A stretch of 64,000 nt of DNA from assembly GCF_000153765.1 (NCBI RefSeq), contig NZ_DS022294.1, positions 376,150 to 440,149 of the forward strand. Direction: 5' to 3'. Source of the stretch: Mariprofundus ferrooxydans PV-1 (GTDB taxonomy: Bacteria > Pseudomonadota > Zetaproteobacteria > Mariprofundales > Mariprofundaceae). Shown here piece after piece: positions 63,867-64,000 of this stretch (position 1 is the first letter of the stretch; the number at the start of each line of letters is the position of its first letter). A program made the translations under genes and the position numbers. The notes below the pieces were generated by a model. It ran no database searches. It had not been told where the DNA came from and saw nothing but the letters and a program-made list of their open reading frames with translations.

Positions 63867-64000
63867 GCAAAAAAATATCGCTGTTCGATCAGGTTGGCGG
63901 ACTGCCAACACTGGATAGAGTGCACAAACGATTCTACGATAAAATGTATGCTCACCCCTGGTTAGGGAAATTTTTCGAAGGTCACGATCAGCAGGCGATT
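63863..64000 (+). CDS. Truncated haemoglobin, N-terminal part
   Basis: 46 codons before the window edge, starting MSKKISLFDQVGGLPTLDRV and continuing HKRFYDKMYAHPWLGKFFEG. The LFDQVGG and VHKRFYDKMYAHP segments are those of group I/II truncated globins (helices A-B and the E-helix approach). The heme-ligand His lies beyond the window. Overlaps fmdB by ATGA. Probable role in oxygen or nitric-oxide handling. Confidence 0.85.
   Translation, partial: MSKKISLFDQVGGLPTLDRVHKRFYDKMYAHPWLGKFFEGHDQQAI

Overview
The window is chromosomal DNA from a Gram-negative bacterium. Signs are outer-membrane efflux parts, lipoprotein signal sequences, rimB-rimK, rhlE, and a carboxyspermidine polyamine route. By eye the GC content is a little over 50 percent, with AT-richer islands at about 1.2-8.0 kb and 54.9-56.7 kb. 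Gene content resembles a marine or iron-oxidising proteobacterium (Zetaproteobacteria such as Mariprofundus would fit), but that placement is inference. There are no rRNA, tRNA, CRISPR or phage genes. One insertion sequence is present.

Layout. 0-1 kb: the end of an ion-channel gene and a glycerophosphodiesterase. 1.2-8 kb: an accessory region with a decayed secreted-protein gene, a Sel1-repeat protein, an unknown secreted protein, a DUF2145 pair, a perfect CRP-type site, an XRE-like regulator and a YiiX-type cysteine-hydrolase lipoprotein. 8-13 kb: rhlE with a coupled ferredoxin and a large hybrid histidine kinase. 12.8-16.3 kb: agmatinase diverging from carboxyspermidine dehydrogenase and decarboxylase. 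With speA at 29.8-31.7 kb this completes arginine to spermidine. 16.5-24.6 kb: transporter, frameshifted phzF, GAF protein, DUF992 lipoprotein, NodI/NodJ-like ABC exporter, a 22-residue-repeat secreted protein, macrodomain protein, small membrane proteins and a methyltransferase. 24.95-29.2 kb: a CHASE hybrid kinase gene whose first 11 codons have been cut off by an IS4-family element.

29.5-35 kb holds three tiny acidic proteins that share a basic patch followed by a D/E-rich, Trp-containing tail. One of them forms a bicistron with a secreted NPC-repeat protein. speA, a LysR regulator and citrate synthase lie between them. 35-41.6 kb carries a TrkA-C membrane protein, glucan phosphorylase, CorA and the rimB-rimK-aspartoacylase operon. 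41.6-54.7 kb is a LysR gene diverging from one long, tightly packed operon: cytochrome b561, YceI, CDGSH protein, nitroreductase-methyltransferase fusion, Old Yellow Enzyme, DODA dioxygenase, tripartite RND efflux pump, glutathionyl-hydroquinone reductase and pirin. It looks like an electrophile/quinone/aromatic detoxification unit.

55-57 kb is a low-GC insert (DUF4238, GNAT-like protein). 57.3-60.6 kb encodes the most unusual protein here: a 1091-residue exported protein with a duplicated N- and C-terminal domain, about 600 residues of 11-residue-repeat coiled coil, and a C-terminal POTRA-like domain without a barrel. It lies behind a near-consensus sigma-54 promoter. The window closes with a ferredoxin-CDGSH protein, a third hybrid kinase, an FmdB zinc ribbon and the start of a truncated haemoglobin.
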